Shown in pieces: positions 27,074 to 36,286 of a stretch of 64,000 nt of DNA. This DNA comes from Bog-756 sp963718405 (GTDB taxonomy: Bacteria; Actinomycetota; Acidimicrobiia; Acidimicrobiales; RAAP-2). Where the stretch lies: positions 1,302,001 to 1,366,000 of the forward strand of contig CAVQYZ010000002.1 in assembly GCA_963718405.1 (NCBI GenBank). Reading direction: 5' to 3'. A model generated the notes under the pieces. That model did no database searches, was not told the DNA's origin, and saw only the letters and a program-made list of their open reading frames with translations. The number at the start of each line of letters is the position of its first letter. Position 1 is the stretch's first letter. Position numbers and translations under genes: made by a program.

Positions 27074-28859
27074 CTACTGGTTGGCAGTACCCGGTTTGAG
27101 CAGGGTCCACAGGTAGACGTTCCAGAGGATCCCGTCGATCGAAGGGTTGTACTCCACGTTGCTGACCTGCACCCCGTTGGCCACGAGGCCGGGCTCCTCG
27201 AACAGGGGCAACGCCACCATCTGGTCCCACAGTTGGTCGTCGATCTGGGCATAGATGGTTCCGCCGGCCACCGGATTCAACTCCCGTTCTGCCTGCACGA
27301 AGAGCTGGTTCACCTCGGGGTCGTCGAGGTGGCTCCAGTTCTGGGTGCCGGTCGAGTCGTTGGGATCCAGATCGTCCGAGTACCAGGCCCCGGTAGTGGT
27401 TTCGAACGGGCTGATGGTCCGGGAGACCAGGGCCATGTCGTAATTGCCCACCCCGCCGGCGGCGGCTTCCATGCCGGCAGATCCATCCACCGGCACGGTG
27501 GTGACGGCGATACCGGCCTGGTTCAGTTGAGCGACGATCTCCTCCCCCACCTGCTCGATCCAAGGATCGCCGGCCTCGACCGCCATCCGGATCGTCAACT
27601 GCTTGCCGGAGTCATCGATGTAATAACCGGCCGGATCCTTGTGATAGCCCACGCTCCGGAGCAGGGCATCGGTGTCGGCCAGATTCCGCGTGCCGTACTC
27701 GCCCGAAGCAGACGACGTCGTGTAGTCGGGCTGGGCCGGTACGGAAAGGTGATCCTGATTGACCACCAGGCCCGGATCCATGGAGCCGAAGGTCTCATTC
27801 AACAGCAGCGGGCGGTCGAGGGCGTGGGCGATGGCTTGGCGAGCGGCAGCCTGGGCCGTCAGAGGGGCCCTCATGTTGAAGTCCAACTCCATCAGCTCGG
27901 AGGAGGGCTTCACCGAGCTCTCGGTATTGGGCAGCGAGGTGACGGCGTTGAGGGTGTTCAGGTTGAACGCCGATGGGACTGGCCACCGTCTGGTTGTTGG
28001 CGGCCAGTGCCCGGGTCCAGGTGCTCTGCGTCGGTACGTCGGTCACCGTCACCCGGCTGAGGACCGACCGGGGGCCCCACCACCTGGGGTTGCGGACCAG
28101 CACCACCCGACCCGATGAGGCCGACTTGATGATGAGCGGCCCGGCAGAGACCTCGACGGCGGGATTGAAGGTGTCGAAGCCGTCGTTCCAACCCACCTGC
28201 TCGGCGATGTGGGCGGGGACCATGTTGTTGAACATGACCCGCCAGTCGGTGAACGGGGTGGTGAACACCACCGTCACCGTCTTGCCGCCATGGCTGGAGG
28301 TCACCGACGCCACGTCCCGGTACCCCAGGGTCGAGGCCACCTGGTCCGCCTGACCGTTGGCGTCGACCCCGTCGCCCCGTTGGGACTGCCACGCATAGAT
28401 GAAGTCGGCCGCGCTCACCGGTACCCCGTCGGACCATACGGCCGACGGGTTGATGTCGTACTGGATGGTCAACGGGGACGTCGACGTGACCTCCACGTCC
28501 GACAAAAGAGCGTTGTTCTTCTGCGGGACCAGCTGCGGGGTGATCACGTAGGCGCTGGGCAGCACCGCCGACAGCAGCGTCGGGGTGGTGGAAGCCGCCC
28601 CGGCCGGGGTGTTGGGGTTGAACCCGTCCCACCGGCGGTCGAAGGCCACCGTCACCGCTCCCCCGGTGGCCGGCACCAGCACCGAGGTGTTCTGCTCGTC
28701 CACCCGGCTGATCTGGTGGGAGTCCAGATGGTCGACGATGGCCACGACGGCGATGATCAAGATGATGACCAGGGGCAACGTCCAGCGGGCCCGATGCTGC
28801 CGCCAGAGCTGGGCGAGGCGAGGCCGGCGCTCGACGGCATCGGCGCCGCGGCCGTTCAC
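27074..28859 (-). CDS. Peptide/nickel-type ABC transporter solute-binding protein (one frameshift)
   Basis: About 594 residues if one extra base is removed. A cytoplasmic basic stretch and one membrane helix (LPLVIILIIAVVAIVDHL) anchor it. The extracellular part is a family 5 solute-binding protein: AVTVAFDRRWDGFNPNTPAG, the typical IQYDINPSAVWSDGVPVSAA, LVRNPRWWG, AAARQAIAHALDRPLLL and a C-terminal lobe. The first frame goes out of register near 27965, where a matching continuation begins (FNMRAPLTAQ, to the stop at 27074). Its GTG start overlaps the secG stop as GTGA, so it is translated with secG. I see no permease genes beside it; the transporter operon at 59.3-64 kb is separate. The partner permeases are unknown. 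Confidence 0.8.
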
Positions 28860-29086
28860 TGCAGGCGGAGAATGAGAATCAGGTTGGTGAAGGCGAAGAT
28901 GATGGCAACGGTCACCGTGATCCGGTCGAGGTTCTTCTCCACCACGGTCGATCCGGCTGCCGCAGTGCCCACCGACCCACCGAACATGTCGGAGAGGCCA
29001 CCGCCCTTGCCGCTGTGCATCAGGATGAGGAAGATCAGTGCCAGTGACGCCATGATCTGCAGTACGACGATGATTGCGGTCAGCAT
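28856..29086 (-). CDS. secG: Protein translocase subunit SecG
   Basis: A 76-residue, two-helix membrane protein of the SecYEG channel. Helix 1 is IIVVLQIMASLALIFLILMH, followed by the conserved cytoplasmic SGKGGGLSDMFGG loop and helix 2 (ITVTVAIIFAFTNLILIL). The ribosome-binding site AAAGGAGGT just upstream is an unusually strong match. It ends the gap-pgk-tpiA series, a common actinobacterial order, and is coupled to the solute-binding protein gene. Confidence 0.95.
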   Translation of the reverse strand: MLTAIIVVLQIMASLALIFLILMHSGKGGGLSDMFGGSVGTAAAGSTVVEKNLDRITVTVAIIFAFTNLILILRLQ

Positions 29087-29132
29087 CTGATCAACCTCCT
29101 TTGGTTAGCGACCGGAGAGAACGCTAGCAAAC

Positions 29133-29927
29133 TCAACGAAGGGCCAGGGCCGCGGCCCGGACGATCCCCACAAAGGCCGTCGGATCGAGGCTGGCCCCTC
29201 CCACCAGGACTCCGTCAATATCCGGGCACCCCACCAGGGCCTCCGTGTTCTCCTCGGCCACCGATCCCCCATACTGCAAGCGGGCTCCGGCCGCGGCGTC
29301 GGCGCCCGCCGACCGGCCCACCACCTCGCGGATCCACTGACAGGCTTCCTGGGCGTCCTCGGGGGTGGCGGCCTGCCCGGTGCCGATGGCCCACAGAGGC
29401 TCGTAGGCGATGACCATGGATCCGACCGTTTCGGACGGCAGGTCCCGCAGCGCCGACTCCACCTGGCCGGCCAACAGGTCCTTGGTCATGCCGGCCTCCC
29501 GCTCGTCGAGGTCCTCACCCACGCAGCAGATGGGGGTCATGCCGTTGCGGACCACCGCTTTGACCTTGGCCGCCACCGTCTCGTCGGTCTCACCGAACAG
29601 CCGACGCCGCTCCGAGTGCCCGACGATCACGTACTCGACATGGAGCCTGGCCAACATCAACGGGCTGACCTCGCCGGTGAAGGCGCCCGCATCCTCGACG
29701 GCGCAGTTCTGGGCTCCGAGGTGGATCGGGATCCCCTCGGGCTCGATGACCGACTGCACCGTGCGGATGTCGGTGAAAGGCGGATGGATGGAGATGTCCA
29801 CGGGGCCGGCGTCGCCGGGCTGGATCCGCAGGCCCAGGTCGCGGGCGGCATGAAGGGCCTCGAGATGGTCGAAGTTCATCTTCCAATTGCCGCTGATCAG
29901 CGGCCGCCGCTTGGGTGTGGCCGTCAC
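29133..29927 (-). CDS. tpiA: Triosephosphate isomerase
   Basis: A 264-residue TIM-barrel enzyme that interconverts dihydroxyacetone phosphate and glyceraldehyde 3-phosphate in glycolysis. The active-site pieces are present: N-x-K in SGNWKMNFDH near residue 12, the catalytic histidine in YVIVGHSERR, and the catalytic glutamate in AYEPLWAIGTG. Phosphate-binding YGGSV and GVLVGGASL close the barrel. Its GTG start overlaps the end of pgk by 4 bases (GTGA), so the two are translationally coupled. Confidence 0.97.
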   Translation of the reverse strand: MTATPKRRPLISGNWKMNFDHLEALHAARDLGLRIQPGDAGPVDISIHPPFTDIRTVQSVIEPEGIPIHLGAQNCAVEDAGAFTGEVSPLMLARLHVEYVIVGHSERRRLFGETDETVAAKVKAVVRNGMTPICCVGEDLDEREAGMTKDLLAGQVESALRDLPSETVGSMVIAYEPLWAIGTGQAATPEDAQEACQWIREVVGRSAGADAAAGARLQYGGSVAEENTEALVGCPDIDGVLVGGASLDPTAFVGIVRAAALALR

Positions 29928-31138
29928 CGGTGGGAAGGGCCTCCGCCGTGGCGCTTGGGCGACGGGGCGTTGACCGCACCCCGGAGGGCGGCCAGTCCGG
30001 GAAGGTCGCCCAACTCCAGCAGTTCGAGCGAGGCTCCCCCGCCGGTGGAGATGAAGTCGATCTGGTGGGCCAGGCCGGCCTCATAGAGGGCGGAGACGCT
30101 GTCCCCCCCACCGACCACGGTGAAGCCGGGGCTCTCGGCCATGGCCCGGGCCACGCCGGCGGTCCCGGCGTTGAAGCGGGCGTCCTCGAATACCCCCATG
30201 GGCCCGTTCCACAGGACCGTGGCGGCTGCGCCGATTTCGGCGCTAAAGGCGGCCACGGTGTTCGGACCCATGTCCAGCCCCTGCCAGCCGGCGGGGATGT
30301 CGTTGCCCACCACCCGGACCTCACCCCCCGAGGCGTCACAGCCGAACGGCGCCCCGGGCTCCAGCGCCACGATGTCGGTGGGCAAGAGGATGGGTCGACC
30401 CGAGTCCAGCAGAGCGGCGCAGTCGTCGATCCGGTCCACGTCGACCAGCGAGTCTCCGACGTCATGACCCTGGGCAGCCAGAAAGGTGTAGGACATGCCT
30501 CCGCCCACCACCAGGAGGTCCACCCGGTCGAGCAGGGCCTTGAGGACCCCGAGCTTGTCGGCGACCTTGGCCCCACCCACCACGGCGATGAACGGGCGGG
30601 CCGGGCTGCCGAGCAACGTCCCGAGTACCTCGATCTCCCGCTGGAGGAGGAAGCCGGCGGCACTGGGCAGCCGGGTGGGAGGACCGACCACCGAGGCATG
30701 GCTGCGGTGGGAGACCCCGAAGGCGTCGTTCACGTAGGCGTCGTGGCTGTTGATGAGCTTCTCCACGAACGCCGGATCGTTGGCCTCTTCGCCCGGATCG
30801 AAGCGGAGGTTCTCCAGCAGCTCCACCTGGGGTGCCAACCTGGACAACTCCTCGCGCACCGGTGTCAGGTCCCACTGGACGTCCGGGGCCCCATCGGGTC
30901 GGCCCAGATGGGTGCAGGCCGTGACCTTGGCGCCGTGCTCGATGAGGTAGTTCAAGGTGGGCAGGGCGGCCTTGATGCGGAAATCATCGGTGACCGTGGA
31001 CATGGCGCCTTCACAGGCCCGGAGCGGCACGTTGAAGTCCACCCGGACCAGCACACTGGCCCCATCGAGATCGGGCAGGTCCCCGAGGAGCGGCAACCCC
31101 TCGAGTAGCGGGTTGTCAGATCCTTCGCTCATTGTCAT
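29924..31138 (-). CDS. pgk: Phosphoglycerate kinase
   Basis: A 404-residue, two-lobe enzyme that transfers the phosphate of 1,3-bisphosphoglycerate to ADP. Visible signatures are VLVRVDFNVPL at the N-terminus, CTHLGRPDG, NDAFGVSHRSHAS and, in the nucleotide lobe, AVVGGAKVADKLGVL, WNGPMGVFE and VGGGDSVSAL. It starts at ATG 31138 or 31132; both follow GAGGGG. It lies 37 bases from gap and overlaps tpiA. Confidence 0.97.
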   Translation of the reverse strand: MTMSEGSDNPLLEGLPLLGDLPDLDGASVLVRVDFNVPLRACEGAMSTVTDDFRIKAALPTLNYLIEHGAKVTACTHLGRPDGAPDVQWDLTPVREELSRLAPQVELLENLRFDPGEEANDPAFVEKLINSHDAYVNDAFGVSHRSHASVVGPPTRLPSAAGFLLQREIEVLGTLLGSPARPFIAVVGGAKVADKLGVLKALLDRVDLLVVGGGMSYTFLAAQGHDVGDSLVDVDRIDDCAALLDSGRPILLPTDIVALEPGAPFGCDASGGEVRVVGNDIPAGWQGLDMGPNTVAAFSAEIGAAATVLWNGPMGVFEDARFNAGTAGVARAMAESPGFTVVGGGDSVSALYEAGLAHQIDFISTGGGASLELLELGDLPGLAALRGAVNAPSPKRHGGGPSHR

Positions 31139-31175
31139 TCATCCCCTCGTCGCTCCCCTAAACGATGTACTGCCA

Positions 31176-32201
31176 TCACGAGCCGGTTGCGCCGACCACC
31201 AGTGAAAGATCGACCAGTCGGTTGGCGTAGCCCCACTCGTTGTCGTACCAGCCCTCCACCTTGACCAGGGTGATTCCCGAGGCGGAAGGCATGGCCATGG
31301 TCAGACCGGCATCGAAGGTGCACGACGCCGGGCTCCCGACGATGTCCGAGGAGACGATGGGGTCCTCGGTGTACTCCAGCACCCGGGACAGCGGGCCCGA
31401 GCTGGCCGCTTCGGCGAAGGCCGCGTTGACCTCGGCCACGGTGACCGATCCGGGGATCACCGCGGTGAAGTCGGTGATCGAACCATCGGGAACGGGCACC
31501 CGCAGGGCGGCGCCGTCCAACCGCCCCTTCATCTGGGGCAGGACCAGGCCGGTGGCCCGGGCCGCTCCGGTCGAGGCCGGGATGATGTTGATGGGGGCCG
31601 ACCGGGCCCGTCGGAGATCCCGGTGGGGCAGGTCCAGCAGATTCTGGTCGTTGGTGAAGGCGTGGACCGTGGTCATCATGCCGCTCTCGATCCCGAAGGC
31701 ATCGTCGAGGACCTTCACCATGGGCACGAAGCAGTTGGTGGTGCACGAGGCGTTGGACACCACGAAGTCCTTGGCCGGATCGAACTCCGAATCGTTGACC
31801 CCGATGACGAAGGTGGCGTCGACGTCGGTGGCGGGTGCCGAGACGATCACCCGTTTGGCGCCGGCATCGAGGTGGGCCGAAGCGGTCTCCCGTGAGGTGA
31901 ACAGGCCGGTGGACTCGATGACCACGTCGACGCCCAGCTCATCCCACGGCAGGGCCTTGGGCTCGCGCTCGGCCAGCACGGCGATGGGACCGGTGTCGAG
32001 GACCAGCGTGGACCCGGTCACTTCGATCTCCGCCCCGAAGCGCCCGTGGGTGGAGTCGTAGCGCAGCAGGTGGGCCAGGGTCTCCGCCGATGTGAGGTCG
32101 TTGATCGCCACCACATCGACGTCGGCGCCCATCGCTCGGGCTGCCCGGAGATAGTTGCGACCGATTCGTCCGAAACCGTTGATACCGATCCGTACGGTCA
32201 T
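31176..32201 (-). CDS. gap: Glyceraldehyde-3-phosphate dehydrogenase, type I
   Basis: A 341-residue NAD-dependent glycolytic enzyme. The Rossmann start is RIGINGFGRIGRNYLRA. The catalytic cysteine is in SNASCTTNCFVPM and the catalytic histidine follows in the TTVHAFTNDQ segment. The C-terminal WYDNEWGYANRLVDL is typical. First gene of the gap-pgk-tpiA-secG series, with about 170 bases separating it from yvcK. Confidence 0.97.
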   Translation of the reverse strand: MTVRIGINGFGRIGRNYLRAARAMGADVDVVAINDLTSAETLAHLLRYDSTHGRFGAEIEVTGSTLVLDTGPIAVLAEREPKALPWDELGVDVVIESTGLFTSRETASAHLDAGAKRVIVSAPATDVDATFVIGVNDSEFDPAKDFVVSNASCTTNCFVPMVKVLDDAFGIESGMMTTVHAFTNDQNLLDLPHRDLRRARSAPINIIPASTGAARATGLVLPQMKGRLDGAALRVPVPDGSITDFTAVIPGSVTVAEVNAAFAEAASSGPLSRVLEYTEDPIVSSDIVGSPASCTFDAGLTMAMPSASGITLVKVEGWYDNEWGYANRLVDLSLVVGATGS

Positions 32202-32373
32202 TGCCTGTCAGCCTCACCCTTCACTGTTCCGTGCGACTGCGCCGCACGCCATTCTGCTTCCATGCACTTGCTGTTCTGTTCTCTGTGTTTTTTTAACTCT
32301 TTTTTATCCGTTCGCGTCCCTGGGACGAAAGGTGGACGCATTCCACGCTAGGTCATCAGGACGGTTCAACGCA
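32202..32373 (-). promoter_or_regulatory. Upstream region of gap with A-tracts
   Basis: A 172-base leader between yvcK and gap. On the minus strand it contains GGATAAAAAAGAGTTAAAAAAAC (positions 32284-32308 in part), far more A-rich than anything nearby. It may be an UP-element-like part of the gap promoter, though I cannot identify clear -35/-10 boxes. Confidence 0.35.
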
Positions 32374-33237
32374 TCATCCGAGCAGATCGGAGAGGACCGG
32401 TGCCAGTTTGACCGGGTCGTGGGCCAGTCCACTGGGCCGGGCCAGATCGGCATCGACCACATCCACCCGGGGTCGCCCGAGGGGCATCCCCGAGGTGTCG
32501 CAGACCACCATGTCGACGCAAACACCATGCGCCACCAGCGCCTCCACATGGCGGGCCACGTCGAAATGCTCGGTCTCGGGGACCTGGGGACGGAGGTTGC
32601 ACACGTAGGTCTTGCGGGCGCGGGCCGTGCGGACGCCCTCCCGGATGTCCGGCACGGCCAGAGCGGCCAGCACACTGGTGAACAGGGAACCAGGACCCAT
32701 CACGATCTGGTCGGCCTCACGCAGAGCGGTCAGTACCTCACTCGGTGCTGCCGGATCGGGTGGCACCAGGGACACCGTGCGGATGTTGTCGGTGGCCATC
32801 ACCGCCACTTGGCCGTCCACTTCACCGCACTCGGCCTCGGCTTTCAATACCACCGGGTCCTTGGTGGCCGGCAGGACCCGGCCCCGGATCCCGAGCAACC
32901 GGCCCGCCTCGTCAAGGGCGGCCACGGCATCGGGGGCGCCCCCGATCAGACCGGCCAGGATCAGGTTCCCCAACGAGTGCCCGGCCAGCTCCTCTTCGGC
33001 GAACCGGTAGTCGAAGGCGGTGGCCAGGAAGGACCCGGGCTCGGCCAACGCCACCAGGCACATGCGCAGGTCTCCGGGCGGGATGATCTGCAACAGCTCG
33101 CGGAGGCGGCCCGACGAGCCCCCGTCGTCGGCCACCGACACCACCGCGGTGACCTCGTCGGTGTATCGCCGCACCGCCCGCAGCGTCGCGGCCAGGCCGT
33201 GGCCGCCGCCGATGGCCACCACCCTGGGCCCACTCAC
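32374..33237 (-). CDS. yvcK: YvcK/CofD-like gluconeogenesis factor
   Basis: A 287-residue protein of the YvcK (GlmR) type, which binds UDP-sugars and supports cell-wall precursor balance in other bacteria. The N-terminus VVAIGGGHGLAATLRAVRRY, then SVADDGGSSGRLRE, LGNLILAGL and MGPGSLFTSVL are the conserved CofD-like motifs. Start GTG 33237 overlaps the rapZ stop as GTGA. In most actinobacteria whiA follows, but here the next gene is gap. Confidence 0.93.
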   Translation of the reverse strand: MSGPRVVAIGGGHGLAATLRAVRRYTDEVTAVVSVADDGGSSGRLRELLQIIPPGDLRMCLVALAEPGSFLATAFDYRFAEEELAGHSLGNLILAGLIGGAPDAVAALDEAGRLLGIRGRVLPATKDPVVLKAEAECGEVDGQVAVMATDNIRTVSLVPPDPAAPSEVLTALREADQIVMGPGSLFTSVLAALAVPDIREGVRTARARKTYVCNLRPQVPETEHFDVARHVEALVAHGVCVDMVVCDTSGMPLGRPRVDVVDADLARPSGLAHDPVKLAPVLSDLLG

Positions 33238-34085
33238 CGATCGACGTCCCGATGGAACACCGTGGTCGGCAGCTCATGGTCCCCGAGGCGCCGGGACAGC
33301 TCCTCGGCCAGGACCACCGAGCGGTGACGACCGCCGGTGCAGCCCATGGCCACGGTCAGGTAGGACTTCCCCTCCCGGATGTAGGCCGGGATCAGCATGG
33401 TCAACAGTTCATCGAGCTTGTCGAGGAACTCCGTGGTGTCCGGCTGTCCCAGCACGAAGGTCCGGACCTCCTCATCGAGCCCCCCCAGGGCTCGCAACGA
33501 CTCGTTCCAGTACGGGTTGGGCAGGAACCGGCAGTCGAACATGAGGTCTACGTCCAACGGCACGCCGTACTTGAAGCCGAACGAGAGCACCGAGGTACGC
33601 ATGGTGCTTCCGGGGGCCTCGCCTCCGAAGACCTCCATGAGCCGGGTGCGCAACTGGTTGGTGTTGAGCTCCCCGGTGTCGATCACCAGGTCGGCACGAT
33701 CGCGCAGCCCGTTGAGGAGGAGCCGCTCGTCGGCAATGGAGTCGATGACCCCCCGGGCCGCCTGGGGGTGGCGTCGACGGGTGCCTTCGAACCGCCTGAT
33801 GAGTACGTCGTCGGCGGCATCGAGGAACAGGATCCGCACCCGGTTGCGCCCCGCCTCGAGTGCATCCACGGCGGGCAGGACGTCATCGAGGTCGCCACCG
33901 CCCCGGCCCACCACGAAGGCCACCCGCTTCATCTCCGAGGCGGTGCCGTCCACCAGTTCGGAGACCTTGGAGATCAGGGCGGACGGCATGTTGTCGATGA
34001 CGAACCAGCCCAGGTCCTCGAGGGTGGCTCCGGCCGTCGAACGGCCGGCCCCGGACATGCCGGTCACCACCAGGTACTCGCTCAT
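33234..34085 (-). CDS. rapZ: RapZ-type nucleotide-binding protein
   Basis: A 283-residue P-loop protein. The Walker A motif is GMSGAGRSTAG near the N-terminus, with FLDAADDVLIRRFEGTRRRH, LRTRLMEVFGG and the C-terminal FGFKYGVPLDVDLMFDCRFL and GCTGGRHRSVVLAEEL. In Escherichia coli the homologue controls glucosamine-6-phosphate synthase RNA; in actinobacteria the target is uncertain. ATG 34085 overlaps the uvrC stop; upstream residues in this frame are antisense-like. It is coupled to yvcK. Confidence 0.93.
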   Translation of the reverse strand: MSEYLVVTGMSGAGRSTAGATLEDLGWFVIDNMPSALISKVSELVDGTASEMKRVAFVVGRGGGDLDDVLPAVDALEAGRNRVRILFLDAADDVLIRRFEGTRRRHPQAARGVIDSIADERLLLNGLRDRADLVIDTGELNTNQLRTRLMEVFGGEAPGSTMRTSVLSFGFKYGVPLDVDLMFDCRFLPNPYWNESLRALGGLDEEVRTFVLGQPDTTEFLDKLDELLTMLIPAYIREGKSYLTVAMGCTGGRHRSVVLAEELSRRLGDHELPTTVFHRDVDR

Positions 34086-36067
34086 CGGTCCACCTTTACG
34101 TTCTGCCGGGTAGGCCCACTCGGGGTCATCGGTGTGTGCAACCGCTCGAAGACCGCTGCGCCCACCGGGGCCGGCAACCACGATAGGCCGCACAGCTCCT
34201 CCCGGGTGGCCTTCCGGAGGCCGGTGAGACCCCCGAACTGCTCGACCAGCCGGGTTCGGCGCTTGGGGCCGAGACCGGGCACCTGGTCCAGGGCCCCGAC
34301 GGTCATCCGCTTGCCCCGCAGGGTGCGGTGGTACGAGATGGCGAACCGGTGGGCCTCGTCGCGCAGCCGCTGGAGCAGGTAGAGGCCCTCGGACTGCCGT
34401 GGCAGCCGGATGGGCTCGGAGCTGCCCGGACGGTAGATCTCCTCGAAGCTCTTGGCCAGGGAGGCGATGGGTATCCGCTCGGAGAGGCCCAGGGACTCGA
34501 GCACCCGGATCCCCACATTGAGCTGGCCCAGGCCCCCGTCGAGCAGGAGGAGCTGGGGCGGGTAGGCGAACCGACGCCGGGGGGCGGTGCGGCCCGCAGC
34601 TTCACCGTTGCTGTCCGGGTCGCGGCCGTCGGCCTCGGACCGGACCCGGCCGTCGACGTCGGCCCTCCCGGTGGACGAGCCCAGCTCGTCGTCGGCCAAC
34701 AGGGCGGTCAACCGCCGGGTGAGCACCTCTTCCATGGCGGCATAGTCGTCGTTGCCCGGCACCGTCGACACCCGGAAGTGGCGGTAGTCGCTCTTCTTGG
34801 GCAGGCCGTCTTCGAACACCACCATCGAGCCCACGTAGTCGGTCCCCTGCAGATGGCTCATGTCGTAGCACTCGATCCGCAACGGAGCGTCGGGCAGGTC
34901 CAGCTCCCGCTGGAGGGACTCGATGGCCCGGGCCCGGCTGTTGTGGTCCGAGGTGCGCTGCAGCCGGTGGCGCACGAAGGACTCGCCGGCGTTGTGCTCC
35001 ACCGTCTGGAGGAGGGCCCGTTTGGGTCCGCGCACCGGGACCTTGAGGGACACCGGCCCGGGGCGCCGCTCGGTCAGGTACTGGGTAACGGCTTCGACGT
35101 CGGCCGGCATGGTCGGGACCAACACCTGGCGGGGAACCCCCGAAGGTGGATCGGCGTACACGTCGACCAGGATCCGCTCCATCAGCTCGGCCGGCGACAG
35201 GTCCTCCGCCTTGTCCACGAACAGGGCCGAGCGCCCCACCACCTTGCCCGAGCGAACGTGGAAGACCTGGACGGCGTCCTCCAGTTCGTCGCCGGCCAGG
35301 CCGAACACGTCAAGGTCCTCGGGCCGGTCGAGCTCCATCTGGCGCACCGCATCGGCCGCCCGCACCGCTTCGAGCTTGTCCCGGAGGACCGAGGCCCGCT
35401 CGTACTCGTGGGCCCCGGCGGCCTGGCGCATGTCGGCGCCCAACTCCCGCTCCAGCGGGCCGGTGTCGCCGCTCAGGAACGAGATGAGATCCGCGACCAG
35501 GCGGTCGTACTCGGGATGGTCGATGGCCCCCACGCACGGCCCGGAACACCGTTCGATGTGGTAGAGCAGGCAGGGCCGCCCCAGCCGCTGGTGGCGCTGC
35601 AACTTGGTATCGGAGCAGGTCCGCACGGGGAACGACCGCAGGAGCAGGTCGAGGGTCTCCCGGATGGCCCCGGTGTTGGGATAGGGGCCGAAGTACCGGA
35701 CCCCGGTGCGCTTCCGACCCCGCACCACCGCCGGTCGGGGCCACTCGTCGTTCACGGTGAGGGCCAGCCACGGATAGCTCTTGTCGTCCTTCAGCCGGAC
35801 GTTGTAGCGGGGTTGGTACTGCTGGATGAGGCTGTGCTCGAGCATCAGGGCCTCAGACTCGCTGTCCACCACCACCCACTCGACGTGGTCGGCCTGGGAC
35901 ACCATCTGCTGGGTCCGCGGCGCCAGGCCCGCCGGGTCCTGGAAGTACGAATTGAGCCGCTGACGGAGGGACTTGGCCTTGCCCACGTAGAGCACCCGGC
36001 CGAACTTGTCCACGAACTGGTACGAGCCGGGGCCGTCGGGAATCGAGCCGGATGGAGGTCGGGTCAC
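34082..36067 (-). CDS. uvrC: Excinuclease ABC subunit C
   Basis: About 661 residues. The GIY-YIG nuclease domain opens the protein (PGSYQFVDKFGRVLYVGKAK, then SLRQRLNSYF), followed by cysteine-containing CLLYHIERCSGPCVG, the UVR motif (YERASVLRDKLEAVR) that binds UvrB, the RNase-H-like 3' nuclease region (RIECYDMSHLQG, LDGGLGQLNVG) and a helix-hairpin-helix end (GLGPKRRTRLVEQFGG). It makes both cuts in nucleotide excision repair. The start is one of several clustered GTGs near 36067-36076; no strong ribosome site discriminates them. Divergent from nadA. Confidence 0.95.
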   Translation of the reverse strand: MTRPPSGSIPDGPGSYQFVDKFGRVLYVGKAKSLRQRLNSYFQDPAGLAPRTQQMVSQADHVEWVVVDSESEALMLEHSLIQQYQPRYNVRLKDDKSYPWLALTVNDEWPRPAVVRGRKRTGVRYFGPYPNTGAIRETLDLLLRSFPVRTCSDTKLQRHQRLGRPCLLYHIERCSGPCVGAIDHPEYDRLVADLISFLSGDTGPLERELGADMRQAAGAHEYERASVLRDKLEAVRAADAVRQMELDRPEDLDVFGLAGDELEDAVQVFHVRSGKVVGRSALFVDKAEDLSPAELMERILVDVYADPPSGVPRQVLVPTMPADVEAVTQYLTERRPGPVSLKVPVRGPKRALLQTVEHNAGESFVRHRLQRTSDHNSRARAIESLQRELDLPDAPLRIECYDMSHLQGTDYVGSMVVFEDGLPKKSDYRHFRVSTVPGNDDYAAMEEVLTRRLTALLADDELGSSTGRADVDGRVRSEADGRDPDSNGEAAGRTAPRRRFAYPPQLLLLDGGLGQLNVGIRVLESLGLSERIPIASLAKSFEEIYRPGSSEPIRLPRQSEGLYLLQRLRDEAHRFAISYHRTLRGKRMTVGALDQVPGLGPKRRTRLVEQFGGLTGLRKATREELCGLSWLPAPVGAAVFERLHTPMTPSGPTRQNVKVDR

Positions 36068-36286
36068 CACCCCCACAGTGTGCCGTGTGGCCGTGGCACC
36101 CCGTCCACCTCCGGTCCACGGCCCGCCAACCGCGCCCGATCGGGGCGGACGGCATAGACTGGCTGCGCCGGCCTGGTTTCCGGCTACATATCTACCGCTC
36201 CGGGGCCGACATCCCCGCGGATGGGCGACCAGGCTGTCCCCGCCGGCCACACACCGGAGCGCCTCCACAAGGGGGTCATACCCAGC

